A DNA stretch of 64,000 nucleotides, from positions 310,001 to 374,000 of the forward strand of contig JAVDKL010000001.1 in the NCBI GenBank assembly GCA_030849965.1, given 5' to 3'. Source of the stretch: Schauerella fraxinea (GTDB lineage Bacteria > Pseudomonadota > Gammaproteobacteria > Burkholderiales > Burkholderiaceae_B). The translations under genes and the position numbers were made by a program. Positions within the stretch are counted from its first letter, which is position 1, and each line of letters starts with the position of its first letter. The notes under the pieces were generated by a model. That model saw nothing but the letters and a program-made list of their open reading frames with translations. It had not been told where the DNA came from and made no database searches. Positions 34,555 through 42,689 of the stretch are shown here, piece by piece.

Positions 34555-35613
34555 ATGCAGAACAAACTCGTCAACCGCCGGGGATTCCTCAAAACGGCAT
34601 CTGGTCTGGCGCTCGCGCCGGCCTTGCCTCTGATTCCCGGCGCCGCCTTTGCCGCCGAGAACGATGTGGTCGTGGGAACGTGGGGCGGTGACTATCAAAA
34701 CCTGCTCCAACAGATCATCTCGCCTATCGTTGCCAAGAAGAACATCGGCGTGGTGTTCGACACCGGTAGCGCCGTGGCCCGCGTGACGAAGCTGCGCGCC
34801 GAGCGCAATTCGCGCCGTGGCTCGATGGATGTCGCCCTCCTGGGTGAAGTCGACATGTATGACGCGGAAAGCTCGGGCGCGCTCGAGAAAATCGACGCCA
34901 GCAAGCTGTCGAATCTGCCCAATGCTTTGGACACGCTGAAGACGCCTTACTCCATCCCGCACATTTTCAGCGCGATGACCTTGGTCTACAACACCGAGAA
35001 ATTCCCGCAAGGTCCCAAGTCGCTGCAGGCTTTGCTCGATCCGGCCAACAAGGGCCGTGTGGGTTTGTCGGACATTCTGTACCTGTACAACGCCGTGTTC
35101 GTGGGCTTGGGTGCCGGTGGCAACGCCAAGAGCTTTGAAGGCGGCAAGAAATTCTTGTCCAAGTTCAAGGACAACAGCCCGCGCGTGTATCCGTCCAACG
35201 AAGCCGTTGCGACGGCACTGAAGTCCGGCGAGATCTGGATGGCGTGCATGTGGAAAGCGCGCGCGCTGCAGTGGCGCGACAGCGGCTTGCCCGTGGGCTT
35301 CGTTATCCCGGAAGAGGGCACCATCCCGGTGTCGTTCGAGGCGGCCGTGGCCAAGAATAGCCGCAACAAAGACGCGGCTTGGGCGTACCTGAACGCCATG
35401 CTCGAGCCCGAAGGCCAAGTGGGTTTCGCGCAGAAGATGGGCTATGCGCCGACGGTCACCAACTCGACGTTGCCCGCCGATCTGCAAAGCCGCGTCGGCT
35501 TCACGGACGCAGAAGTGAAGCTGTTGCAGGCCTACGACTTGAAGGCATTGACGGAAAGCAAGGCCGACATGCTCGAGTTCTGGAACAAAGACTTCAAAGC
35601 CGCGATCGGCTGA
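34555..35613 (+). CDS. Extracellular solute-binding protein, PotD-like, Tat-exported
   Basis: This 352-residue periplasmic protein has a twin-arginine signal (NRRGFLKTASG) before a hydrophobic stretch ending AAFAAEND. The body matches family 1 polyamine-type binding proteins (WGGDY, YNTEKFP, WMACMWKA). The ATG at 34555 is preceded by GAGG; the frame is open to 34516. It is the last gene before a strong terminator and should deliver substrate to the PotABC-like importer encoded 5 kb upstream. Confidence 0.9.
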   Translation: MQNKLVNRRGFLKTASGLALAPALPLIPGAAFAAENDVVVGTWGGDYQNLLQQIISPIVAKKNIGVVFDTGSAVARVTKLRAERNSRRGSMDVALLGEVDMYDAESSGALEKIDASKLSNLPNALDTLKTPYSIPHIFSAMTLVYNTEKFPQGPKSLQALLDPANKGRVGLSDILYLYNAVFVGLGAGGNAKSFEGGKKFLSKFKDNSPRVYPSNEAVATALKSGEIWMACMWKARALQWRDSGLPVGFVIPEEGTIPVSFEAAVAKNSRNKDAAWAYLNAMLEPEGQVGFAQKMGYAPTVTNSTLPADLQSRVGFTDAEVKLLQAYDLKALTESKADMLEFWNKDFKAAIG

Positions 35614-35630
35614 TTACGGCTGGACGGACC

Positions 35631-35657
35631 AAACGGCGCCCTATGGGGCGCCGTTTT
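35631..35657 (+). terminator. Intrinsic terminator of the transporter/amidohydrolase operon
   Basis: An 11-bp stem AAACGGCGCCC/GGGCGCCGTTT with loop TATG is followed by T. It lies 17 nt after the binding-protein stop codon and ends the operon that begins at 27687. Confidence 0.92.
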
Positions 35658-35707
35658 CCGTTGTGCGTCATGTATGAATAATGAACCATAGTTTATCTAT
35701 AAGTCTG

Positions 35708-35757
35708 ATAAATAGTACATAAAGCTTATTAGATGATTTGTTTTATGTACTATTTAT
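35708..35757 (+). promoter_or_regulatory. Perfect 16-bp inverted repeat, probable HipB operator
   Basis: ATAAATAGTACATAAA (35708-35723) is repeated inverted and without mismatch at 35742-35757, with an 18-bp spacer. The centres are 34 bp apart, about three helical turns. It lies 36 nt before hipB in an A/T-rich region that should contain the promoter. HipB-type antitoxins bind paired operators upstream of their own operon. Confidence 0.7.
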
Positions 35758-35793
35758 GAGTCGCTAATGCGATTTTTGACGTATAGTTAGTGC

Positions 35794-36135
35794 ATGAAGA
35801 AGAAAATACCTGTCAGCTTTGAAGGCGAAGAGGCGCTGCGCCAGTTGGGTGCGCGGTTGCGCACCGCCCGGCTGCGCCGCAACGAATCCGAATCGATGCT
35901 GGCGGAGCGGCTTGGCGTCACGCGATCCACCATCAATCGGCTGGAGTCGGGCGACAGTGGCGTGGCAATCGGCCTGGTGGCGGAAGCGTTGCTGGTGTAC
36001 GGTTTTGCCGATCAATTGTTTGCACTGGCCGATCCCGATACCGACGGCGTCGGCAAGCGTCTGGATGCGTTACGGTTGCCGGTCAGAGGAACAGGACGCC
36101 GCGTTGGCCGCAAGCAGGGCGCCGTCGCACCGTGA
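35794..36135 (+). CDS. hipB: HipB-type antitoxin, XRE-family repressor
   Basis: This 113-residue protein has an XRE helix-turn-helix (LRTARLRRNESESMLAERLG, TRSTINRLESGD). It has a basic C-terminal tail. It precedes hipA by 25 nt and should neutralise the kinase and repress the operon. The A/T-rich upstream DNA contrasts with neighbouring genes and fits a recently acquired toxin-antitoxin module. Confidence 0.85.
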   Translation: MKKKIPVSFEGEEALRQLGARLRTARLRRNESESMLAERLGVTRSTINRLESGDSGVAIGLVAEALLVYGFADQLFALADPDTDGVGKRLDALRLPVRGTGRRVGRKQGAVAP

Positions 36136-36160
36136 CGACCACCACATACTGGGCGCTGAA

Positions 36161-37459
36161 ATGACGCCGCGTGCGAGCAAAGCCGTCGAGCCGCAGCTTT
36201 ACGTGTATGTCGACATCCAGGGCGAGGCGGTGTTGGCTGGCACGTTGGCATTGGACGACGAGGGCGAGCAAGGTTTCTTTGCCCAGTTCCAGTACGCCCA
36301 GTCATACGTGGAAGACCCGCGCGCATTCGCGCTCGACCCGCTCAATCTGCCGCTTACCGATGCCCGGCGCACGTTCCAGACCGAAAGCCGGTATGAAACG
36401 TTGGGCGCTATTTTCGATGCCGCGCCGGACGCCTGGGGCCGAAACGTCATGCGCGTCGATCGCGATGGCGCCGATGTGCGTGAGGATGAAGTGCTGCTCA
36501 AGGGTCGCGGCATGGGGGTCGGGGCGCTGTTTTTCAGCGCATCGGTGCTCACCCCAAATATGCGCCGGGTATATCGACTGCCTGAAACCAGCGAAATCGA
36601 TACGCTTGCCGGTCTGCTGGCGGATATCGATGCCGGTATCAAACCCAAGGGCCTTTACCGCGATCTGCTCGGCAGTTCGTGGGATATCGGCGGCGCACGC
36701 CCAAAAACGATCGTTCGCGACGATGCCGGCGAGATGTGGATCGCAAAGTTTCCTCGCGCACGCGATAGCTACGACCGGCAGCGGGTCGAATTTGCAAACC
36801 TGACCATGGCGCGCGATATCGGCATGACCGTGCCCGAGGTGCGCCTGATCGATACGCCTTTGGGAGCCGTGCTCATGACGCGGCGTTTCGATCGGGTACA
36901 GTTGCCCGCCGTCGCCGGTGACGAATCCGTGGTCGCCCGGCGTCACTTTTTAAGCGGTGCGGCCTTGATCAGCCCATCTCCACACATTGGAAAACGCGAG
37001 CTCGACAGCGCCCGGGGCCGCGCCACGTTTTCGTATGCGCGGCTGGCCGATGTGGTGCGCCGCATCTCTTCGCATCCCGTCAAGGATCTCCAAGAGCTTT
37101 ACGCCCGCATGGTGTTGAACGTCGCGGTGCACAATACCGACGATCATCTCAAGAACGTCGGGTTTCTGAAGGACGAAGCGGGATTCTCCTACCGGCTCTC
37201 GCCGCTTTTCGACGTGGTTACCCAGGAAGGATCGTCAAAGCATTATCTTCATCTGGGTGCCGCCGGCCGGGAAAGCACTTTCGAAAATGCATTATCGGAA
37301 TACCGGCGATTCGGTTTGCGCACCGAAACTGCAGCACAGGCCATCGTCGATCGGGTCAAACACGTTGTCACCCAACGGCACGACTACTACGTGCAAGCCA
37401 GAATGCCGCAGCAAGAAATCGATCGGGTGGAAGCCGCACTGAGTGCGTGGCGAATTTAA
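36161..37459 (+). CDS. hipA: HipA-type Ser/Thr kinase toxin
   Basis: This 432-residue HipA-family kinase has the GGARPKT loop (177-183), the catalytic TDDHLKN motif (probable catalytic Asp327) and the DFG-like FDV (D351). The classical HipA phosphorylates glutamyl-tRNA synthetase and causes persistence. Whether this copy shares that target is unknown. The same frame reads through hipB from 35819, but ATG 36161 fits the family start. All key kinase residues appear intact. Confidence 0.88.
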   Translation: MTPRASKAVEPQLYVYVDIQGEAVLAGTLALDDEGEQGFFAQFQYAQSYVEDPRAFALDPLNLPLTDARRTFQTESRYETLGAIFDAAPDAWGRNVMRVDRDGADVREDEVLLKGRGMGVGALFFSASVLTPNMRRVYRLPETSEIDTLAGLLADIDAGIKPKGLYRDLLGSSWDIGGARPKTIVRDDAGEMWIAKFPRARDSYDRQRVEFANLTMARDIGMTVPEVRLIDTPLGAVLMTRRFDRVQLPAVAGDESVVARRHFLSGAALISPSPHIGKRELDSARGRATFSYARLADVVRRISSHPVKDLQELYARMVLNVAVHNTDDHLKNVGFLKDEAGFSYRLSPLFDVVTQEGSSKHYLHLGAAGRESTFENALSEYRRFGLRTETAAQAIVDRVKHVVTQRHDYYVQARMPQQEIDRVEAALSAWRI

Positions 37460-37501
37460 GGGGTGTTGAAAACACGCGGCGCTACCGATTCACATACCCC
37501 A

Positions 37502-37801
37502 TCAATGATGGGAATGCGCGATCAAGCGATATCCGCGCCGAGTACGCGTGCTGGCGATGGCGTGCAGTAACGCCAGGCCGTCGTGAAAACTGGCGACGCG
37601 ATCGATTTTTCCACCGCCACGCGTGCTGGCGCCGCCCCAGCACTGCATCACCGACCACTCGCCAAACAGATCCGGCATTAATGCCGCGATATACCGACGA
37701 TCCGCGGACGCGAACTCCATCCGCCGGGGCGTGGGCACGTCCAGCGGTAGTGAGAGCGTAAATGAATCGGTGGGGTCGATCACGAGTCGAAACTTAATCA
37801 A
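37502..37801 (-). CDS. WGR-domain small protein
   Basis: This protein of about 99 residues has a C-terminal half (WSVMQCWGGASTRGG, then ...FHDGLALLHAIA and RRGYRLI) matching the WGR domain found in PARPs and in small bacterial proteins linked to DNA or nucleotide ligation. The start codon is uncertain: a TTG at 37801 or GTG at 37783. It stands alone, convergent with hipA (42 nt apart). Function unknown. Confidence 0.62.
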   Translation of the reverse strand: MIKFRLVIDPTDSFTLSLPLDVPTPRRMEFASADRRYIAALMPDLFGEWSVMQCWGGASTRGGGKIDRVASFHDGLALLHAIASTRTRRGYRLIAHSHH

Positions 37802-37900
37802 AGGGCCGGTATTTTAAACATCTTTTTAACAGCCACGCCCACGCTTCGCCAATACGCTTTTGGCGACGCCTTGCTGCTATTGCGCATGACATCCACGGGA

Positions 37901-38749
37901 TTACTGCGCCAGTTTGCGCATGGTCCACGTCCCATCCGGTTTCAGATCCAACACCACGCCGGCGCCCGTTTCAACCCAGTCATTTGAAATCGCGCTGATA
38001 TTGACCTGATGCGTCACCATCAAATAGGGACCGCCATTGGGTTTCAAGCCTTTGATGAACTGGAAAAGCGCATCGGTTTGGCGCGCTCGCGATCCGGCAT
38101 CTTCAAACGACGAGTTCAGCTGCGGTAAGAGCGCCACCGGGCCGAGCTCCATGCGCTGTGCGGTTTCGATGCATCGGCACCAGGCGCTGGTCCACACGCG
38201 CGTGGGGAAAATACCGGCTTGCTTCCATGCGCGGCCAATGGCTGCCGCCTGCTCGCGACCTTTGTCGTCCAGATTACGCTGCGTGCTGCAATCGTCCAGG
38301 TTGTAGCCCGCAGGGTCGCCCACGCCCGGCGCGTTTGCATGGCGGATGATGACCAGCACATTGCGCTTGGCCAGATCCGCCAGCGTCGCCACCCCAGACG
38401 GTGTCGAGGGCAGTGTGCCCGGTGATGCCGAGAGGGGTGCGGCACGCCGCCCGTTTGACGGGGAGGCGCCGGGCGTTGCGTCAGACGCTGCGTTAGGCTT
38501 TACGGTGGGCGGTACGGCGGGCGTTACGGCGGGCGAGGGGCCGGCAGCTGGAGCGGCCGGCGTACCCGGCATTGTCACCACCGAGGCTGCTTGCGCCGTG
38601 CCGATAACGCTCGGCGTGTGTAGGACGGCCGAGGCGGCCAGGACGCTGAAAGCGCCGAGCGCTACACGCGCCAGGCGAGCCGTGACCGAACTGCGGGCGC
38701 GGGATCCGCGGCATGCCGCGCGATGCGTGCGTGCGTGGGCAGGTGTCAT
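37901..38749 (-). CDS. Histidine phosphatase family protein, exported
   Basis: This 282-residue protein starts with a basic N-terminus and a hydrophobic segment (about 25-54) that looks like a signal peptide or anchor. An Ala/Pro-rich linker (about 60-115) follows, then a branch-1 histidine phosphatase domain. The catalytic RHA motif is at R136-H137-A138, TSAWCRCIETA follows, and the second His is H247 in MVTHQVN. It probably acts on the periplasmic side. Substrate unknown. Confidence 0.8.
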   Translation of the reverse strand: MTPAHARTHRAACRGSRARSSVTARLARVALGAFSVLAASAVLHTPSVIGTAQAASVVTMPGTPAAPAAGPSPAVTPAVPPTVKPNAASDATPGASPSNGRRAAPLSASPGTLPSTPSGVATLADLAKRNVLVIIRHANAPGVGDPAGYNLDDCSTQRNLDDKGREQAAAIGRAWKQAGIFPTRVWTSAWCRCIETAQRMELGPVALLPQLNSSFEDAGSRARQTDALFQFIKGLKPNGGPYLMVTHQVNISAISNDWVETGAGVVLDLKPDGTWTMRKLAQ

Positions 38750-38996
38750 AACCGCTCCAGAAATTCTTGAAAGTGAGTGAACGAAGTGTAGATTTTGCCG
38801 GTCTAAATTCTTGAATTACGCGCAAAATAGCGCTGTGCAATGCCGCCGATGTACGGCGCAATCGTAGCGTAACAACCGCCCCAGCAAGCATCGGATAACG
38901 TCGCTCCCGCAGGATTTCGGCACGATGAATGCTGTGACAGGTGCAGAAGTCGGTAGATCGAAAAGACGACTCACACTCCGCTCTGGAGGAGACACC

Positions 38997-39059
38997 ATGA
39001 CTATCCAATTCGCCGATGTCCATGCGCGACCGGCGGCGCACGCTGGGAGGTCGCCATGA
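38997..39059 (+). CDS. Possible 20-residue leader peptide
   Basis: A short frame (MTIQFADVHARPAAHAGRSP) follows a near-perfect GGAGGAG ribosome site and its stop overlaps the next start in an ATGA arrangement. The peptide has no recognisable domain. It may couple or regulate translation of the following gene. Confidence 0.4.
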   Translation: MTIQFADVHARPAAHAGRSP

Positions 39060-39520
39060 CGCTCTCAACAAATAACACGCGCGCGACACTCGAGCCGCAT
39101 GATGATGTGTTCGATGGTGACTTTGGTTTGGGCGGCCCGGGAGAGGGCGTCGACTTCGATGACGCGGATGACGAGCACCGCAGCGCATCTGTCACAATCA
39201 CGCACGGCGTGACCTACCTTCCCCTGATCTCCCTTACTGCGTATCGACACATCGCTTGCGTGCAAGCGGGCGCGGCGTATGGGCGGCGGGTGGTGCTCTG
39301 GTCCGCCGACGATCTGGACCGGGCGGTCGGGGGGAGTACCCAGGCCTCATCTTTATTGATCGAGGTGGTCAATCTGCACGACACCGTTACATTGGGCAGT
39401 GTGGCCGATCAATTGAGGGCGCTGTTGGGTCCCGAACGAGCACGGGGCATTAGCGATCCCAGGCGGGCGCTACGTGGCGGGTCGCGTGATGCGGAAGATC
39501 CATCACTCGCGGAGCTTTGA
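39056..39520 (+). CDS. Hypothetical protein
   Basis: This 154-residue protein was not recognised. It has an acidic Asp/Gly-rich N-terminal stretch (about 15-45) and then a mixed alpha/beta body (VTYLPLISLTAYRHIACVQA, later LLIEVVNLHDTV). A GGGAGG ribosome site stands 5 nt before the ATG, inside the leader-peptide frame. The strong translation signals support a real gene. No membrane segment or metal motif is visible. Confidence 0.5.
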   Translation: MTLSTNNTRATLEPHDDVFDGDFGLGGPGEGVDFDDADDEHRSASVTITHGVTYLPLISLTAYRHIACVQAGAAYGRRVVLWSADDLDRAVGGSTQASSLLIEVVNLHDTVTLGSVADQLRALLGPERARGISDPRRALRGGSRDAEDPSLAEL

Positions 39521-39641
39521 GCGCAGCGGTGCGCTGGAAACAGACTACCGCGGCATCTTGCCCGGCCGGCGTGCACTGGTCGGGCAAGAGATCAAGCTCG
39601 TGGCAAAACGAGTAACGCGGAAGATCAAGCACCGCAGCGAA

Positions 39642-40196
39642 TCAAGCCGGAACCAGCGCCTTCGACATCGTTTGCAGCGTAATCAGCAAATCTGCCATCG
39701 GCACGGGTTTGCTGAGTTCATCGGTGAAGAGACTGTTTCGGCCACGTGCCGTGCTGTATCCGGTAAGCGCCAACGCCGGAATGTTGGCGTTACGTTCGCC
39801 CCTTCGAATGGTGGCGAGTAGTGCATAGCCATCCATCTCGGGCAACCCGATATCCGAAACGAGCAGATCGAAGTCATGCTGCGCCAATTGCCGCAGTGCG
39901 TCACTGGGCGTGGCGGCGGTCGCCACGGTCGCGCCCTCCATCTCGCACAATGTCGTCACCGCGTCGAGTACTTCCTCGGCATCGTCGACGATCAACAAAC
40001 GTACGCCGCTAAGCAGGCCAGGTGAGCAACTGGCCGAGCCGGGCGGGACCAAAAGGGATCGGGTAGGAATCAGGTTCACGATGAGCGTTCCAGATACGTT
40101 GATCGATCCTATTCTCACATATGCTGCGGCGCAGCGAGCATCGAAAAGTAACCGTAATTCGCCTGCCGTAGAGGAGAGTGTGGCGTTCTCGGCCAT
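39642..40196 (-). CDS. Orphan CheY-like receiver protein
   Basis: The C-terminal 120 of 184 residues form a full receiver domain: acidic pair D71/D72, phospho-acceptor D115 (SDIGLPEMDG), Thr in ALTGYS and K163 in LSKPV. The first 65 residues match nothing I recognise and contain no kinase or DNA-binding domain. It may be the remnant of a hybrid histidine kinase or a stand-alone phosphosignal sink. A ribosome site AAGGAT precedes the ATG. No kinase gene is adjacent. Confidence 0.72.
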   Translation of the reverse strand: MAENATLSSTAGELRLLFDARCAAAYVRIGSINVSGTLIVNLIPTRSLLVPPGSASCSPGLLSGVRLLIVDDAEEVLDAVTTLCEMEGATVATAATPSDALRQLAQHDFDLLVSDIGLPEMDGYALLATIRRGERNANIPALALTGYSTARGRNSLFTDELSKPVPMADLLITLQTMSKALVPA

Positions 40197-40287
40197 ATCT
40201 CATCCTTACGGCTGGGGACCATGAGCCGCTGAAGGCGATCAATGAGCCGATGATCACGATGCACTGCGCCGTCAAGCTGGCCTCTGA

Positions 40288-40680
40288 TCAGATGGGGTGT
40301 GTTTGCTGGACGGGTTGACGTCGGCCGGCGAGCTTATGCAGCAGCAATGCCAGGATCAGCAGGCCAGCTACGCCCAAGCCCCAGACGATCCAGACGAGGA
40401 TGGCGATCCAACTGCCCAAGCCGGCAGCGGCGGGGATAATGGCATTGAACCCTTGCACGGTGGCCAATACGCCGTCTTGTAGAGACTGCATGCCGAGCGG
40501 GCCCAGCCACGGCGCAAGCCACGCCAGCTCGGGCGAAGTGGCAACGCCACCCGCACCGGGCGGCAACTGTACGGCACCGATGGTGGCCAGCACCCAATGC
40601 ATCAGTTGCAACGCGGCCGTCACCAGCCCCGTCCAGATGGCGGTGAGGGCCGCGAACGTGATCCAAACGATTTTCTTCAT
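40288..40680 (-). CDS. Small membrane protein, unknown function
   Basis: This 130-residue protein has an N-terminal hydrophobic segment (about 3-35) and a C-terminal one (about 88-115), ending in a basic tail (LHKLAGRR). No family was recognised. It precedes the orphan receiver gene on the same strand and lies about 220 nt downstream of nhaR, so it could be in an ion-homeostasis unit with nhaR. That is speculation. Confidence 0.62.
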   Translation of the reverse strand: MKKIVWITFAALTAIWTGLVTAALQLMHWVLATIGAVQLPPGAGGVATSPELAWLAPWLGPLGMQSLQDGVLATVQGFNAIIPAAAGLGSWIAILVWIVWGLGVAGLLILALLLHKLAGRRQPVQQTHPI

Positions 40681-40901
40681 TTACTGCTCCATTCATGGTG
40701 TCGGTCACGGGCACGCGATGCACAGGATGTGCGACGAGAGGCCCGATATTCCGGCGGCACTGTCGCGCAGCAAAGGCTGCGGATGGCACGTCGAGAACGA
40801 TAGTCTCGCCGAACGAATTGAAAAACCAGCAATAACGTTCGTTAAACATCGAAAAAAACGAAGTATTGGATGGTCGGCATAACGCCCTCACGCCCGCCGC
40901 G

Positions 40902-41795
40902 CTATCCGCGGGTGGCCGATAGCACGCGCTGCACCAAGGGGTGGTGTTCGCCCCGCCGGTTTCTGATCGCGTAAATCTCTTCCTGTACGTCGTCACAGCG
41001 TCCCAGCAGACGCAGCCCGCGCAGCCTGCCGATGTTGTCGCCACCCAGGCGGCTGATGGGAAAGACGCCCATGCCCCCCGCCGCAAATACCGACATCAGC
41101 GCGCTATCTTCAAACTCGCCAACCACGTTGGGGCGCAGGCCGTGATCGTCGAACCAGCGGTTCAGCGTGGTGCGCAGCACGGAATGCCCGGTAGGCATCA
41201 GCACGGGAAGCTCCGCCAACACCGCGGGAAACGCCTGCGCGTGCACGCGACGCACCCATTTCGCCGGTCCGTACCAGTCCACAGGTGACGACACGAGTCG
41301 GTCGCTCACTAAGCGGAGGTTGGGATTGGCCGGTGCACCTTGTCCGGCCAGCACCAAGTCCAGACGATGCAGCGCAAGCTCACCCAGCAGTTGATCGAAT
41401 TCGCCTTCGTGACAGGTGAGACGCAGGTCCGGGGTGTCGAGTACCGGACCTAACAAACTGTGCGCAGCCAATTTGGAGATGCCGTCGGACAGACCCACCG
41501 ACAAACGGATCGTTGGTTTGGTGGCCGCGCTGCTGACGTCCTGGGGGAGCGCCTGGCCGATCTGGAAGATCGACTCGGCACGGGCAAACGCTACTTCGCC
41601 GGCGTCCGTCAACGCGACGCCACGGCCGGCGGGTTTGAGCAACTGGTGCCCCAGGTTTTTTTCGAGTTCACGCACCTGGGCGCTGATCGTCTGAATCGCC
41701 ATGTCCAGCCGTTCGGCGGCCCGGGCGAATCCGCCTTCCTTAGCGACGATCCAGAAGTAATACAGGTGACGATAGTTCAGCACGGCCAGCTCCAA
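40902..41795 (-). CDS. nhaR: LysR-family regulator, NhaR-like
   Basis: This 297-residue LysR protein begins with LNYRHLYYFWIVAKEGGFAR, the characteristic NhaR N-terminus, and keeps the downstream QTISAQVRELE recognition helix. NhaR activates sodium/proton antiporter genes in other bacteria. No antiporter is in this window. The start is either ATG 41795 or a GTG at 41783. Confidence 0.82.
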   Translation of the reverse strand: MELAVLNYRHLYYFWIVAKEGGFARAAERLDMAIQTISAQVRELEKNLGHQLLKPAGRGVALTDAGEVAFARAESIFQIGQALPQDVSSAATKPTIRLSVGLSDGISKLAAHSLLGPVLDTPDLRLTCHEGEFDQLLGELALHRLDLVLAGQGAPANPNLRLVSDRLVSSPVDWYGPAKWVRRVHAQAFPAVLAELPVLMPTGHSVLRTTLNRWFDDHGLRPNVVGEFEDSALMSVFAAGGMGVFPISRLGGDNIGRLRGLRLLGRCDDVQEEIYAIRNRRGEHHPLVQRVLSATRG

Positions 41796-42146
41796 CTGCG
41801 GTTTTTACGAACCCTAAAGCGATCTGCGGCTGATTTTACGATGCACTTCCCTTGAAGCGACGCCGAGAATACTGCGCCGATATCACAGATGGGGATGTAT
41901 ATGAACCAGATGCGCAGATCGCAGGCGGCGCGGTGCAGATCGAGTGTGTTGTGGCGTAGATCGCCAGTAGCGTGCATTCGCTCATTCACTGATTCATTAA
42001 CGCATTCATGCATTCATGCAGCATGTTTGGCGCGGTCCGTGCATTGATGCCGACTTAATTTAGGGCGCCAACTGCCGTAATCAACACTTGGGCGCTTGCC
42101 CCGTATGAAAGCAAACGGCAATCACTTTTAAGCAGGAATAATCTCG
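41796..42146. other. Intergenic region with short CATTCA repeats
   Basis: About 350 nt lie between the divergent nhaR and FlxA-like genes. It contains imperfect repeats of CATTCA at 41973-42018, including two adjacent copies of GCATTCAT (42002-42009 and 42010-42017). No gene is supported. The region should hold two divergent promoters. Confidence 0.45.
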
Positions 42147-42689
42147 TTGACCGATCCCGTGACGACTTCTGCGCTGTCGGCCGTTGCCGGCGCAGCCGCC
42201 TTATCGGCCAATGCCTATTCGAGTCCCACGGTGGCGAATACCGAGGCGCTCGAGGCGCAAGCGAATGCAGAGGGCGACGACGATGGTGCGGCCGATAAAA
42301 GCGATCGAGGGGTATTGGTGAGTCTATCCGCCGAGGGCCGGACGATGGCCAGAATGTCCGGCGGCATCATGGGCACAGCACCGGCCGAGCGCCAAGACAA
42401 CAGTGATATCGATGACAGCGATCTGCCGTTGGGCATCAAGAACGCGCTCAAGCAGATTCGTGAGTTGAAACAGCAGTTGAAAGAGAAGATGGAAGAACTG
42501 CAGCGTACGATGTCCGATCAAACGCTTACGCCCAAGCAGCGCGCTGCAAAGCTGCAGCAGTTGCAGGCCGAGATTGGGGTGATCAACACCGCGCTGGCCA
42601 CGGCGATGAAGGCGCTCAGCGAGGCGCTGCAATCTTCCGGCGTGAGCCCTGAGCAGCAGCAAACCGCCGCGAAGCTCTCCATGGTCTGA
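42147..42689 (+). CDS. FlxA-like coiled-coil protein
   Basis: This 180-residue protein has an acidic, disordered N-terminal half and a C-terminal heptad region (about 95-160: ALKQIRELKQQLKEKMEELQ and AAKLQQLQAEIGVINTAL). This resembles FlxA-like proteins of the flagellar regulon, but the match is mostly compositional. It starts with TTG after AGGA, a weak signal. Its 3' end overlaps the next, opposite-strand gene by 74 nt. Confidence 0.6.
   Translation: MTDPVTTSALSAVAGAAALSANAYSSPTVANTEALEAQANAEGDDDGAADKSDRGVLVSLSAEGRTMARMSGGIMGTAPAERQDNSDIDDSDLPLGIKNALKQIRELKQQLKEKMEELQRTMSDQTLTPKQRAAKLQQLQAEIGVINTALATAMKALSEALQSSGVSPEQQQTAAKLSMV

Noticed and set aside
38493-39188. A 231-residue minus-strand frame upstream of the phosphatase gene
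   Set aside because: It overlaps the phosphatase 5' end in another frame, is Arg-rich and has no motif.
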